Shown here: piece by piece, positions 34,685 through 43,987 of the stretch | Layout: the number at the start of each line of letters is the position of its first letter | Position numbering within the stretch: the first letter of the stretch is position 1 | NCBI GenBank assembly: GCA_964481235.1 | Contig: CAYZYH010000001.1 | Coordinates: forward strand, 31,319-95,318 | Direction: 5' to 3' | Origin: JAUPVL01 sp964481235 | GTDB taxonomy: Bacteria; Patescibacteriota; Saccharimonadia; CAILAD01; BJGX01 | DNA: 64,000 bases | The notes under the pieces: generated by a model | Seen by the model: only the letters and a program-made list of their open reading frames with translations | The model's database searches: none | What the model was told of the DNA's origin: nothing | Made by a program: the position numbers and the translations under genes

Positions 34685-35617
34685 TTAAAGGTTAGAAATA
34701 AAGTGCTCGGCCTCTAGTGCCGCGCGACAACCATCGCCAGCCGCGGTAATTGCTTGTCTATAGCGCGAGTCGGCTACGTCACCGGCGGCGTATACGCCAG
34801 GTATTTCTGTGCTAGTGTCGGGCTTGGGTGTGAGATAGCCTTTTTCATCTCTATTCAATACACCGTCAAAAAGTTTAGTGGCTGGCGTGTGACCAATAGC
34901 TACAAACAGTCCGCCACAGGCTATGTTGTGCTCTTTGCCAGTCACGGTATCTTTTAGCTTTACTCCCTCTACAAAATCTTTGCCTAGCACATCTACTACT
35001 TGAGCATTCCAGATGATATCAATTTTTTTGTGCTTTTTTACACGTTCTTGCATAATCTTACTAGCTCTAAATTCGTCTCTGCGGTGAACAATAGTAACCT
35101 TACTTGCAAATTTAGCTAACGTAAGAGCTTCTTCCATAGCGCTATCGCCACCACCAGCCACTACCACGTGCTTATCGGTAAAGAAAAAGCCATCACAGGT
35201 TGCACAGGCCGATATGCCTTTGCCCATTAAACGCTGTTCGTTTTCTAAGCCCAGCCAGTTTGCACTCGCCCCGGTCGATATAATAACGGTTTTGGTATTG
35301 TACATGTCATCACCTACCCAAATCTTTTTGGGTTGAGCTTTTAGATCAATCTTGGTTACAAAATCGGCTCTAAATTCGGTACCAAATCGCAAAGCCTGAG
35401 CCTTCATCTGCTCCATTAGCTCGGGACCCATAATACCGTCTTTGAACCCCGGAAAGTTCTCTACCTCAGATGTAAGTAGTAGTTGCCCGCCAGGAGTATC
35501 ACCGGCTATCATTAAAGTACTAAGACTGGCGCGCGAAGCATAAATTGCCGCTGTGTACCCAGCCGGTCCAGCACCAATAATTATTACATCATAAATTTTG
35601 TTCGTTTTTTCGCTCAT
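34685..35617 (-). CDS. trxB: Thioredoxin reductase
   Basis: FAD/NADPH flavoenzyme keeping thioredoxin reduced. IIIGAGPAGYTAAIYASRA binds FAD, Cys138-Ala-Thr-Cys141 is the redox pair, VVVAGGGDSAMEEALTLA binds NADPH and YAAGDVADSRYRQAITAAGDGCRAA is the second FAD motif. The 310-residue length is standard. TGGTATAAT at 35627-35635 (minus strand) ends 9 nt before the ATG, so it can be transcribed by itself, but it also lies 55 bp downstream of the heliorhodopsin gene with no terminator between. Confidence 0.96.
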   Translation of the reverse strand: MSEKTNKIYDVIIIGAGPAGYTAAIYASRASLSTLMIAGDTPGGQLLLTSEVENFPGFKDGIMGPELMEQMKAQALRFGTEFRADFVTKIDLKAQPKKIWVGDDMYNTKTVIISTGASANWLGLENEQRLMGKGISACATCDGFFFTDKHVVVAGGGDSAMEEALTLAKFASKVTIVHRRDEFRASKIMQERVKKHKKIDIIWNAQVVDVLGKDFVEGVKLKDTVTGKEHNIACGGLFVAIGHTPATKLFDGVLNRDEKGYLTPKPDTSTEIPGVYAAGDVADSRYRQAITAAGDGCRAALEAEHFISNL

Positions 35618-35672
35618 AGAAATTATATTATACCAAAGATATCAGTGATTACTTAATTTTCGAATTAATACT

Positions 35673-36449
35673 TTATGGTCTTAGTGTGCCAGCAAAAACC
35701 TGCCAGGCTAAAGCTGATTTTGCTACTAAGCTAAGGATAATATAAACACGCTCTCCATATAGATAATCGCGCCATGGGCCAATTTTTTTGTATTGCAATA
35801 CCATGTTAATAGCAAAGCAGTTGAAAAATATAAACAAGCTTACAAATATGTAGTAAACAAAAGTGGGTATTTTGGCATCGCCAATACTAAATTGTGCCGA
35901 AGCCCAAAAAGTGAGCGCTATACCTATCCAAGGCACTATGCCTGCCAAACAACCAACATAGTAACTCAGCCAGTTGGTTTTTTGAGTAGTCTGGTTGTGT
36001 ACCTCCATTATTAGACCACACAGATTCATAACGGCTGTTAAGGTGAATAGCGCTAGAAGTGTCACTATGTCGTATATACCAGTTAGCATAGCTATTGCTA
36101 CTATCATGGTGCTCGCACTTATGCTGTATTCTATCCAGCGAGCGCGGTTAATTCCTTTGGCAAGGTCGGTCTCATAGCCTTTGCGCCAAACTGTCGTAAT
36201 TACCAAGTGTGCAATACCACTCATCAACAAAAAGGCCACCACCAGGTATGCTAGGTTTATATTAAACAGAGCTTTTGTAGCTGGTTCTAAAGATTGGGTG
36301 TTGTAATTAAATTGCAAAAAAGAAATTGTTACCGGCAAAGTAAAGCTTTTGCTTAGGTACAATATAAGACCAGCTTGGGCAAAATGCAGACCAGCAGCGA
36401 TAAGATTTAAGTTGCGTAATTTTTTGAAAGAAATTTTAGATTCACTCAT
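35673..36449 (-). CDS. Heliorhodopsin
   Basis: A 258-residue seven-helix protein of the heliorhodopsin family. The retinal-binding Lys is Lys244 in LVAKSALAWQVFAGTL (last helix), and Glu107 in NRARWIEYSISAS (third helix) is the Schiff-base counterion, at the same position as in heliorhodopsin 48C12. His22 and His81 correspond to its two polar-cavity His residues. A type 1 pump motif (DTD/NDQ) is absent. Heliorhodopsins do not pump ions in a known way and are inserted with the N terminus inside. GGAGAG precedes the ATG. No retinal synthesis gene is seen, so retinal may be scavenged (inference). Confidence 0.95.
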   Translation of the reverse strand: MSESKISFKKLRNLNLIAAGLHFAQAGLILYLSKSFTLPVTISFLQFNYNTQSLEPATKALFNINLAYLVVAFLLMSGIAHLVITTVWRKGYETDLAKGINRARWIEYSISASTMIVAIAMLTGIYDIVTLLALFTLTAVMNLCGLIMEVHNQTTQKTNWLSYYVGCLAGIVPWIGIALTFWASAQFSIGDAKIPTFVYYIFVSLFIFFNCFAINMVLQYKKIGPWRDYLYGERVYIILSLVAKSALAWQVFAGTLRP

Positions 36450-36541
36450 TACTACTCTCCATTTGGTTATTTAGTTATTGTAGCACAAGTTCTTTTACAT
36501 GGCTGTGATATAATAATTATAGGTAAATAAGGAGTGAAAAA

Positions 36542-36922
36542 ATGACTGGATTTGTAACCAATATAGAAAAAGATACGCTCGAAAACGACAATTTTCGCAA
36601 AGTGCTCTACACCGCCAAAAACATGCAACTAGTAGTGATGAGCCTAGATGCAGGTGAAGAAATTGGCCTCGAAACCCACCCTGAGCATGATCAATTTATA
36701 AGGGTAGATAAGGGTAATGCCAAGGCTATTTTGAATGGTGAAGCGTCAGAACTATCTGATGGTAGCTGCGTGATTATTCCGGCTGGCGTGGAACACAATG
36801 TAGTAAATACTGGTGACGGCGAGCTCAAACTTTACACCATATATTCGCCACCAGAACACCCCGATGGCACTGTGCACGCCACCAAGGCCGATGCCATGGC
36901 CGACCCCCACGAGCAACACTAA
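36542..36922 (+). CDS. Cupin domain protein
   Basis: A 126-residue single-domain cupin. Motif 1 is GLETHPEHDQFIRVDKGNA (two His and a Glu/Asp as metal ligands; the Tyr-like third ligand replaced by Gln-Phe) and motif 2 is IIPAGVEHNVVNTG with the last His. Such small proteins are often named 'cupin domain-containing, possibly mannose-6-phosphate isomerase-like'. AAGGAG lies 6 nt before the ATG. The substrate is unknown. The helicase follows 53 bp downstream with its own -10 box. Confidence 0.88.
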   Translation: MTGFVTNIEKDTLENDNFRKVLYTAKNMQLVVMSLDAGEEIGLETHPEHDQFIRVDKGNAKAILNGEASELSDGSCVIIPAGVEHNVVNTGDGELKLYTIYSPPEHPDGTVHATKADAMADPHEQH

Positions 36923-36975
36923 GCTTCGCAATATTTAGAAGTGGATCTAGAAGTTTCTGATACAATAGAAACTCA

Positions 36976-38142
36976 ATGCAAAAACTTTCCACTCAACAAG
37001 CAGAAGCCTTGAGCGCTATAGGTTCGTGGCTCAAGTCTAAAAACCAACCCTATTTAACACTAGGTGGTTATGCAGGTACCGGCAAAACCACGCTTATAGC
37101 AGCCCTACGCGAAATACTCGCCAAGAACCGGCCCGATATGCGCTTGGCTTTTGTAGCCTACACTGGCAAAGCTGCGCAAGTGCTCAAAAAACATTTGCGA
37201 GCAAAAAAAGCTACTAAAGGTATTGATACTATATCTACAATTCACGGGCTTATGTATTACTCAAATTCTAAAAAAGACCAACCTATTAGTTGGCGCAAGC
37301 GAGAGAATCTTAAGTACGACCTTATAATAGTTGATGAAGCTAGTATGATAAGTGAAGACATATGGCATGATCTACTTAGTTTTGGTATACCCATACTCGC
37401 CGTTGGTGATCACGGACAATTACCACCAATCAACTCAAACTTTAATCTCATGGCTAACCCACATATTCGTTTAGAGCAAATTTTTCGGCAGTCATCCAAT
37501 AGTCCAATAATTAAGATTGCTACCAATGCTCGTATAAATGGTGAAGTAATGATAGCCAATTACTCTCCAGTAGTTAAAAAATTACAGAAATCAAATAGCG
37601 AAACTGGCGAGATTGTAGAAGAGATTTTGCGGCGGCATGGCGAAGATAGTCTGGTACTATGTGGTTACAACCATACGCGACAAAAACTCAATAGCTACAT
37701 AAGAGAACTCAAAGAATTTGAATCGCCCAACCCAATGGTTGGCGACACAATAGTATGTTTGCGAAATAGCCGCGAGAGCGGGCTTAGTAACGGGCAAGTT
37801 GGGGTAATTAATTACATTGGTGATGCCGATGATGATATTAAAAAACAATGGTGGTATTTACAAGCTGATTTTGACGGAACTAAATTTGAAGGCTATGCAC
37901 CGCGCGAACAGTTTGGAGCGCTCACTACCATGTCACGCTTGCCTAAGCGTAAAAAAACCGACCCTATTGGCCTATTTGATTTTGGCTATGCACTTACTGT
38001 ACACAAAGCTCAGGGTTCACAAGCTCAAAGAGTACTGCTGTTTGAAGAAAGATTTTCACAAATGAGCGACGACGACTGGCGCCGTTGGCTCTATACAGCA
38101 GTTACAAGAGCCGAAGAAGAACTCTATATTATTGGAAATTAA
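36976..38142 (+). CDS. SF1B DNA helicase, Dda/RecD-like
   Basis: A 388-residue superfamily 1 helicase, probably 5' to 3'. Walker A GGYAGTGKTTLI near residue 32, Walker B IIVDEASMIS, motif III VGDHGQLPPI, motif V ALTVHKAQGSQ and motif VI LYTAVTRAEEELYII are in order, and the small beta-barrel (GDTIVCLRNSRESGLSNGQVG) is typical of RecD2/Dda/Pif1-type enzymes. It lacks the long N-terminal region of RecD2, so it is closest in layout to phage T4 Dda. An extended -10 TGATACAAT ends 9 nt before the ATG. Confidence 0.88.
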   Translation: MQKLSTQQAEALSAIGSWLKSKNQPYLTLGGYAGTGKTTLIAALREILAKNRPDMRLAFVAYTGKAAQVLKKHLRAKKATKGIDTISTIHGLMYYSNSKKDQPISWRKRENLKYDLIIVDEASMISEDIWHDLLSFGIPILAVGDHGQLPPINSNFNLMANPHIRLEQIFRQSSNSPIIKIATNARINGEVMIANYSPVVKKLQKSNSETGEIVEEILRRHGEDSLVLCGYNHTRQKLNSYIRELKEFESPNPMVGDTIVCLRNSRESGLSNGQVGVINYIGDADDDIKKQWWYLQADFDGTKFEGYAPREQFGALTTMSRLPKRKKTDPIGLFDFGYALTVHKAQGSQAQRVLLFEERFSQMSDDDWRRWLYTAVTRAEEELYIIGN

Positions 38143-38175
38143 AAAATGCCTACCATTTATAAATAGGCATTTGAA
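38142..38175 (+). terminator. Rho-independent terminator
   Basis: ATGCCTA and TAGGCAT with an 11-nt loop, flanked by A-rich and T-rich runs, after the helicase stop. Confidence 0.7.
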
Positions 38176-38191
38176 TTTATCCAACACTGTA

Positions 38192-38677
38192 CTAAATAGG
38201 CAGCTCTCTAACCTCGCAAAATTTAGGTATTAACCTAGAATCTTTATAGATACCTAATAAACTACATAGTGCGGCAATAACCATACCATGTGTTATCCAA
38301 ACCCTTTCTCTAGGACCATCACCCAGAATTACTTGGGCTTGTTCTAGGGCAATATTAGGCAATTCGTCGTTGTTCAACATTTTACGTAACTCTGTTAGTT
38401 CTAGACCGTGCACAACTTCGTCGAGTATTTGGTATGGTTGAAGATCTTTAAATCCAGCTTGAGCGGCAGTTTCTGCGGTACGGCTTAGAGTAGAGACAGC
38501 AACGCGAGTAACAGGAGGGTTGATACCATAGTGCATTAAAAGCTCGTCGCCCAACAATCTAGCTTGTTTTTGACCCTCTAACATTAAAGGAGCCTCGGCA
38601 CTAGCAAAAGCCATGGTGCCAATATTATTACGGTTATTTGCCTCAGAAAGTGCGTGTCGAATCACTAGGATAGTCAC
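38192..38677 (-). CDS. Histidine phosphatase family protein
   Basis: A short (161-residue) member of the phosphoglycerate-mutase-like superfamily. ILVIRHALSEANN carries the catalytic His-Arg pair (RHA rather than RHG), STLSRTAETAAQAGF the second Arg, and VWITHGMVIAALCSLL the second catalytic His. GTG at 38677 is the start; no strong ribosome binding site is seen. It resembles SixA-like or small broad-specificity phosphatases. Second family member in the window. Confidence 0.82.
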   Translation of the reverse strand: MTILVIRHALSEANNRNNIGTMAFASAEAPLMLEGQKQARLLGDELLMHYGINPPVTRVAVSTLSRTAETAAQAGFKDLQPYQILDEVVHGLELTELRKMLNNDELPNIALEQAQVILGDGPRERVWITHGMVIAALCSLLGIYKDSRLIPKFCEVRELPI

Positions 38678-38719
38678 GGATATATAGTACTAAAGATACC
38701 TTATTGGGTCAATGTAATA

Positions 38720-40546
38720 TTATTTTCGCTTGCGCTTGTTGGGGTCGAGTTCGCGTTTGCGTAGTCGTAGTGATTTTGGAGTAACCTCTAAAAGTTCGTC
38801 ATCCTCTATAAAATCTATGCATTCTTCTAGGCTCATTTTGACAGGTGGCATTAGTTGCACAACTCCATCGCTACTGCTAGTGCGCATATTGGTTAGTTGC
38901 TTGCCTTTACAAATATTAACTTCCATATCTTCACTTCGATTGTTAAGACCAATTATTTGCCCGGCATAGACTTTTTGGCCCGGCTCTACAAAACAAACTC
39001 CTCGTTCTTCTACTTTTTGGAGTGAGTAAGCAGTAGCGCTACCAGCCTCAAAAGATATGAGTGCGCCATTGCGTAATTGCTTGAGCGCCGATGTCTGTTC
39101 GGTATAGCCTATCATTAGACTATTTATTACTGCAGCACCTTTGGTGGTGGTCATTAGAACATTGCGCAGACCAAGCAACGCGCGAGTAGGTAGTTCATAG
39201 ACGAGTTTAGATACGCTCTTTGAACTACTAAATTGTTCTTTTAAGGTGGCTCTACGGGTACCTAGCTCCATCTGAACTGCGCCCACATTTTCTGGCGGTA
39301 CTTCAATAATAAGCTCTTCTACCGGCTCCATAGTCTTGCCGTCTTCTTGTTTAGTTACCACTTGTGGGCGACCTACCTCTAGTTCAAAGCCTTCACGTCT
39401 TAGCGACTCAATAAGTACGCTGAGGTGTAGTTCGCCTCTACCACTAACCAAATAACCAATATCGTTTGGCTCTATTTGCAGGCCCACATTGGTTTCGAGT
39501 TCTTTTTGTAGTCTATCGCCTATTTGGCGAGACGTTGTAAACTCGCCCTCTGTCCCTTTTACAGGGCTGGTGTTGGGGCCTATATATATTTTGAGAGTTG
39601 GGGCCTCTACCTCAAGTACTGGCAGGGCCTCTGGGTTATTAACATCGGCAATTGTTTCGCCTATTTGGGCATCGACAACCCCCGTAAGCTGTACAATATC
39701 GCCGGCAATTGCTACCTTGGCTTCTACACTAGTAAGACCTTTGCTTATAAATACATTATCGATACTAGTTTTGGCTTGAGTGCCGTCTTTTTTACAGAGC
39801 ACCACTGCTTCACCTGGCTTTACTTGGCCACGATTGACTCTACCAATAGCATATTTACCCCTAAAATTATCCCAACGAAGCGCCGTTACTAACATTTGAA
39901 AAGACCCATCTAGTTCAACTCTTGGGGCTGGCACTTGCTCAACAATGGCCTTAAATAAAACATCTAGATTGGCTACGGCTGTAACGTCACTAGGTATCTC
40001 GGCCCAAGCTTTGCCCTCGCGCGATATAGCATAATACACTGGGTAGTGTAGTTGGTCCTCATGAACAGCCAGTTCTAAAAATAAATCTGCAAGTTCTTCT
40101 TCTACTTCAGCCACTCTACTACCTGGCTTATCTATCTTGTTAATTACTACTATGGGCTTAAGATTTCCTACCAAGGCCTTTTGGAGTACAAATTTAGTCT
40201 GAGGCATTGGGCCTTCTTGGGCATCAACAATTAGCAAGCAGCCGTCAGCCATATTTAGAGTACGTTCTACCTCACCGCTAAAATCAGCATGTCCAGGTGT
40301 ATCAATTATATTTATTCTATAGCCATCGTGCACCACCGCAGTAGTTTTGGCGGTAATTGTGATACCACGCTCGCGCTCTTGATCGCCACTATCCATTATC
40401 AGCTCTTGACTCATCTCGGCTTGGTTGTCGCGAAAAGTTTGTGATTGCTTTAATAAACCATCTACTAGAGTGGTCTTGCCATGGTCTACGTGAGCAATTA
40501 TTGCAATATTGCGTATTTTACTTGGGTCTTGTATTTGGTCACTCAT
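38720..40546 (-). CDS. typA: Translational GTPase TypA/BipA
   Basis: Ribosome-associated GTPase of 608 residues. G1 AHVDHGKTT, G2 RGITITAKT, G3 DTPGHADF, G4 VVINKIDKPG are intact, followed by EF-G-like domains II, III and V and the BipA-specific C-terminal domain (GVVQLMPPVKMSLEECIDFIEDDELLEVTPKSLRLRK). It supports growth under stress and 50S assembly in other bacteria. A palindrome surrounds its probable -10 box (40567-40586). Confidence 0.97.
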   Translation of the reverse strand: MSDQIQDPSKIRNIAIIAHVDHGKTTLVDGLLKQSQTFRDNQAEMSQELIMDSGDQERERGITITAKTTAVVHDGYRINIIDTPGHADFSGEVERTLNMADGCLLIVDAQEGPMPQTKFVLQKALVGNLKPIVVINKIDKPGSRVAEVEEELADLFLELAVHEDQLHYPVYYAISREGKAWAEIPSDVTAVANLDVLFKAIVEQVPAPRVELDGSFQMLVTALRWDNFRGKYAIGRVNRGQVKPGEAVVLCKKDGTQAKTSIDNVFISKGLTSVEAKVAIAGDIVQLTGVVDAQIGETIADVNNPEALPVLEVEAPTLKIYIGPNTSPVKGTEGEFTTSRQIGDRLQKELETNVGLQIEPNDIGYLVSGRGELHLSVLIESLRREGFELEVGRPQVVTKQEDGKTMEPVEELIIEVPPENVGAVQMELGTRRATLKEQFSSSKSVSKLVYELPTRALLGLRNVLMTTTKGAAVINSLMIGYTEQTSALKQLRNGALISFEAGSATAYSLQKVEERGVCFVEPGQKVYAGQIIGLNNRSEDMEVNICKGKQLTNMRTSSSDGVVQLMPPVKMSLEECIDFIEDDELLEVTPKSLRLRKRELDPNKRKRK

Positions 40547-40566
40547 AATAATCTAAAAAAATAACA

Positions 40567-40586
40567 GCGCGACAATTATATCGCGC
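40567..40586. promoter_or_regulatory. GCGCGA/TCGCGC inverted repeat around the typA -10 box
   Basis: GCGCGA (40567-40572) and TCGCGC (40581-40586) flank an 8-bp centre that reads TATAATTG on the minus strand. A repressor site or a 5' hairpin would both fit; a good -35 box is not visible. Confidence 0.45.
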
Positions 40587-40674
40587 TTGCGCTACTAATT
40601 AACTATTATTATGTCACAACTCGCATAAGTTTACAATAGATTTAATATATTTTGCTTATGTAGCGTCTTTAAAA

Positions 40675-42252
40675 CTAAAACAGCTGTTGTTGTTCAAAGT
40701 CTACTTTGGTTGCTTGGTTTTTCATACTCACAATACCGTTTTTGTTTCCGTTAGCCAACAAAGCAACCAAAAACTCAAATATTTTAACCATAGCGTAGGT
40801 ATCTAACTCACAGTACTGCCGCAAACTATTCATTAGCTTAGTTTTTTCGGCATCGCTAAACTTTTCTTCATAGACAGCTTGCATCCATAGTCTCTGAGCC
40901 GAGCCACCCTCTTGTATATCTAGATCTTTGTAGCTTAGCTCGGGCGCTATTACTGGCAAAACATTCTTTATACTCGCCGAGCCCATAAAATCTTTGTCAA
41001 TATAATACCCTTTACTAAAGGGTTTCATCAAATCAATTACCCTACTGTTTACGTCCTGTAAAAAATTATTATACTCTGGCTCTAGCTTGCCCATAAGATC
41101 ATTACAACTCTTCTCAAAGCCCTCCCACCACACCAAAACTGTTCCAGACTCACCAATGTCGGCTTGCAATTGTTTTAGTAGCTCTGGTACTGGGTTGGTA
41201 TCGAGTGTATGCAAAAATTCTTTATGTACCAAATCACCTCCCGGCTCCTGTATGATGTGTAGCGAGTACTGAAAGGGTAGTTGATCGAACGGTTTGAGCC
41301 CGTCAAACGGCGGCACAATTGAGCTGAGGGTTTCATAGTCTAAAAAATATAAAGGATACTGCAGAGAATTTATAAACTTTTTTATTTTACCAATATTTAC
41401 TATAGGCTCACCTATTTTGGTAGCTTCTACTTGTCTTTTTTGTTTGGGTTTTAACGCAAAATCATCCGGAATATCGGCGATACTACTAATATGCATATCT
41501 TCTAGTTGGCCTAGTTGTTCGGCCGCAGCCGAACATAAATTGTAAATAGTGTATTTGTCTTGAGTTGGCATAAGAGCCAAATATATCTCTAGCCAGTCTT
41601 TAATAGCCCCCATCTTGGTACGACGGGGCGTAGGGTCTGGCATTTCACTAGATTCAACTACTTTTAAGGCTGCCTCAATATTTCGCTTGGTTGCATCTAA
41701 CTTCTGCATTACTTTATTAGTAACATTTTGCTGCACACTTAGTGAAAGCTCATCTAACGCACCGTGGCGCACATAGTGATTATTACAATATACTACGCCA
41801 ATATTTCTTACGTTATAACCAGCGCTTTCTAGTACCACCACCTGAAAAGCTAGGTCATCAATATGGTCGGGCTTTACTTTGGTACTCGATTTTATCTCAT
41901 ATAAATCAAAGGTTTTGTCCCCCACCAACTCAACAATATCAACAATACAAGTAATTTGTTCGCCAGCAAATTTAGCCTCAAATCTACCCTGGGAGAGCGC
42001 TTTGGCACCAGCTCTAAGAGCCTTTTGAGTGCGCTCGGGCATACTCAAATATTCTTGATAGTTATTAAAACCAACCCGCACCACATCTGTAAAATGTTTC
42101 TCAGCATACTCTTCAAACAAATTGCCAGCATCAAAACGCGCCTGCAAGTTATCATCAACTTCTGGTAGCATTTTTTTGTCGTGACGCTTAAGCCACAACC
42201 ATGCCGGATGCTTAAGATACATTATGTATTCAGATTTGCTTAGTGTAATCAT
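40675..42252 (-). CDS. DUF2779 protein: Cas4-like nuclease plus exonuclease-like domains
   Basis: A 525-residue protein. The N-terminal part (SKSEYIMYLKHPAWLWL and, near residue 115, FDLYEIKSSTKVK) has the PD-(D/E)xK nuclease core seen in Cas4/RecB nucleases: Asp in CIVDIVE, then E-x-K. The C-terminal DUF2779 part (about 290-505) has YPLYFLDYETLSSIVPPF, resembling an RNase H-like DEDD exonuclease start, and YCELDTYAMVKIFEFL, its last Asp. Cellular role is unknown; the family occurs in many CPR genomes and mollicutes. No cas genes are near. Confidence 0.82.
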   Translation of the reverse strand: MITLSKSEYIMYLKHPAWLWLKRHDKKMLPEVDDNLQARFDAGNLFEEYAEKHFTDVVRVGFNNYQEYLSMPERTQKALRAGAKALSQGRFEAKFAGEQITCIVDIVELVGDKTFDLYEIKSSTKVKPDHIDDLAFQVVVLESAGYNVRNIGVVYCNNHYVRHGALDELSLSVQQNVTNKVMQKLDATKRNIEAALKVVESSEMPDPTPRRTKMGAIKDWLEIYLALMPTQDKYTIYNLCSAAAEQLGQLEDMHISSIADIPDDFALKPKQKRQVEATKIGEPIVNIGKIKKFINSLQYPLYFLDYETLSSIVPPFDGLKPFDQLPFQYSLHIIQEPGGDLVHKEFLHTLDTNPVPELLKQLQADIGESGTVLVWWEGFEKSCNDLMGKLEPEYNNFLQDVNSRVIDLMKPFSKGYYIDKDFMGSASIKNVLPVIAPELSYKDLDIQEGGSAQRLWMQAVYEEKFSDAEKTKLMNSLRQYCELDTYAMVKIFEFLVALLANGNKNGIVSMKNQATKVDFEQQQLF

Positions 42253-42259
42253 ATAGATA

Positions 42260-43093
42260 TTATAACTTTAATAACTTTTCTATTTCACCTACAATTATTT
42301 TACTAAATCCTGGTGTTAACTCATGGCCAGCATTAATTTTTCTTACAGCTATGTTAGCGTGGTTCTTTTGCAAAACTATAATATTACGGCTCACTACCAA
42401 GACGTCAAATCTGCCGTAAATAATTCTGATAGGAATGTGTAGACTCGCGAGGTCAGTACTAGTACGTTGTTTCTCAATAGTGTTATGTAGGCTCTCATGG
42501 AAAGCAGGCCAACTTTCTGTGGTTACATCCATACCCTTGATGTTTAATTTTTTAAGCATATCAGAGCCTTTTATGGCCCAGTCTGGGTTAGCCCGTAACT
42601 TTCTATAAGCTTTAAAGTACAGCTCGTCAGACGTGCTCTGCCATTGCAGAAGTTTTTTGTCACTAAGCTCAGATCGCTTATAGATTGGTATGCTACAGAG
42701 TAGCATATTTTGTACCTTATCTGGATAACGAACTGCCAATCGCGCTGCAACAATCCCTCCCATTGAATGTGATACTATTATAGATCTCTGCCATAAATGT
42801 ACTTTCTTGAGTGTATGTACAATAGCATCTACATGGTCGTCGGCCGTATATTCACAATCGGTAGGACGAGGCGACGCACCAAAACCTAATAGATCTATAA
42901 GTACTATCTTGTGCTTGCCGTTTAGCATCTTCACAACCTCACTCCAGAGATCAATATTGCTTGCTAGGCCGTGCAAAAATACAATTGGCTCTCCGGGGCC
43001 ATCTATGATTTTAATGTTAAGCAAATAACGTGGCTTAAATATCGATTTTAGCCACCTACTAGTTTGAATATGAAAATTACTATATATACTCAT
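42260..43093 (-). CDS. Alpha/beta hydrolase
   Basis: About 277 residues. IVFLHGLASNIDLW holds the oxyanion His-Gly, IIVSHSMGGIVAARLA the nucleophile Ser (S-x-S-M-G-G), GRFDVLV the acid and NAGHELTPGF the catalytic His: a complete triad. Family members include esterases, haloperoxidase-like enzymes and C-C hydrolases; the substrate is unknown. ATG at 43093 is preferred to GTG at 43099. It is the last gene of a unit running from the two small genes upstream. Confidence 0.87.
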   Translation of the reverse strand: MSIYSNFHIQTSRWLKSIFKPRYLLNIKIIDGPGEPIVFLHGLASNIDLWSEVVKMLNGKHKIVLIDLLGFGASPRPTDCEYTADDHVDAIVHTLKKVHLWQRSIIVSHSMGGIVAARLAVRYPDKVQNMLLCSIPIYKRSELSDKKLLQWQSTSDELYFKAYRKLRANPDWAIKGSDMLKKLNIKGMDVTTESWPAFHESLHNTIEKQRTSTDLASLHIPIRIIYGRFDVLVVSRNIIVLQKNHANIAVRKINAGHELTPGFSKIIVGEIEKLLKL

Positions 43094-43105
43094 TACCACT
43101 TTTTA

Positions 43106-43609
43106 TTAGAATATTTTCCAGGTAATTGAAATTGCAGTCTTATAATCACTAGTGTTTGAAGAGTTGACCAAAACTATAAACGACTCATCACCTTTTTTGT
43201 ACTCTTGCGAATAAGGCATATCTGTGTATTTACTAGTGTATCCAGTAATACTCCAGCCCAATGATTTTAGCTGTTCGTCGTAATATTTTGCAACATCTGC
43301 TGGGGCGTCGTTAGAGTACAGCAATACACTCACGCCATCTTTTGCAGTAGAGTTTTTTTTGCTTAAGTTAGTAAGTTTGGCATTTGGGTATTGTGGCAAC
43401 CCCGACGACGTGTAGGAATCTGGATAGGTCTCAATATCTTCAACAACTTCGGCAGTAACTTTTTGCTGATCTTTAAGAGCCGGACTAGAGTAGTACCTCA
43501 ACACAAAACTACCAATAGCCAAAACTATAAAAGTTGCAAAAATTATAACTACCACAACAAATATGGCAACAATTTTTGACGAATTGGTATTTTTGCCCAA
43601 CTGCTTCAT
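43106..43609 (-). CDS. Hypothetical membrane-anchored protein
   Basis: A 167-residue protein with one N-terminal helix (IVAIFVVVVIIFATFIVLAIGSFVL) and an extracytoplasmic domain: SSGLPQYPNAKLTNLSKK and DAPADVAKYYDEQLKSLGWSITGY, a layout known from uncharacterised lipoprotein-like proteins in which a short alpha/beta domain follows a PYPGA-like motif. Function unknown. It lies 11 bp after the DUF4342 gene and 12 bp before the hydrolase, so the three are probably co-transcribed. Confidence 0.7.
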   Translation of the reverse strand: MKQLGKNTNSSKIVAIFVVVVIIFATFIVLAIGSFVLRYYSSPALKDQQKVTAEVVEDIETYPDSYTSSGLPQYPNAKLTNLSKKNSTAKDGVSVLLYSNDAPADVAKYYDEQLKSLGWSITGYTSKYTDMPYSQEYKKGDESFIVLVNSSNTSDYKTAISITWKIF

Positions 43610-43620
43610 ACTAAACTTAC

Positions 43621-43875
43621 TTATTTACCTTCTCTCTCTACTACAATAGTACACTCTGTAACTAAAGCGGCAATTGCGCCTACGGCAGCTAGTGGGGGTG
43701 CTAGCACTGCCCCAACCACACCAACCGTAAGTGGTAATTCAACAATACTTTTACCTTCTTTGTTGCGAATAGTAATACGCCGTATATTACCCTCGGCAAT
43801 AAGATTTTTTACTTTTTTAAGTAAGTCTTCACCATTTACCTTAAATTCTTCGGTACGCTGTGACTTTGTGGCCAT
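43621..43875 (-). CDS. DUF4342 family protein
   Basis: An 84-residue protein: EEFKVNGEDLLKKVKNLIAEGNIRRITIRNKEGKSIVELPLTVGVVGAVLAPPLAAVGAIAALVTECTI matches DUF4342, which has a small basic domain followed by a hydrophobic hairpin. ATG at 43875 has AAGGAG 8 nt upstream; an upstream in-frame extension to 43941 is not supported. Function is unknown. Confidence 0.82.
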   Translation of the reverse strand: MATKSQRTEEFKVNGEDLLKKVKNLIAEGNIRRITIRNKEGKSIVELPLTVGVVGAVLAPPLAAVGAIAALVTECTIVVEREGK

Positions 43876-43987
43876 GAGTATCTCCTTTTTATTGCTTCTA
43901 TTATACTCTATTCTGCAGATACTACTTGTGTTTGTGAACATATGGGTCTACAATATTGCTAAGAACGCTAATGCTTAAGATTGTGAT

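Noticed and set aside
40675..42252. Cas4 and a CRISPR locus
   Set aside because: The PD-(D/E)xK part is joined to DUF2779, and no repeats, cas1 or cas2 exist in the window.
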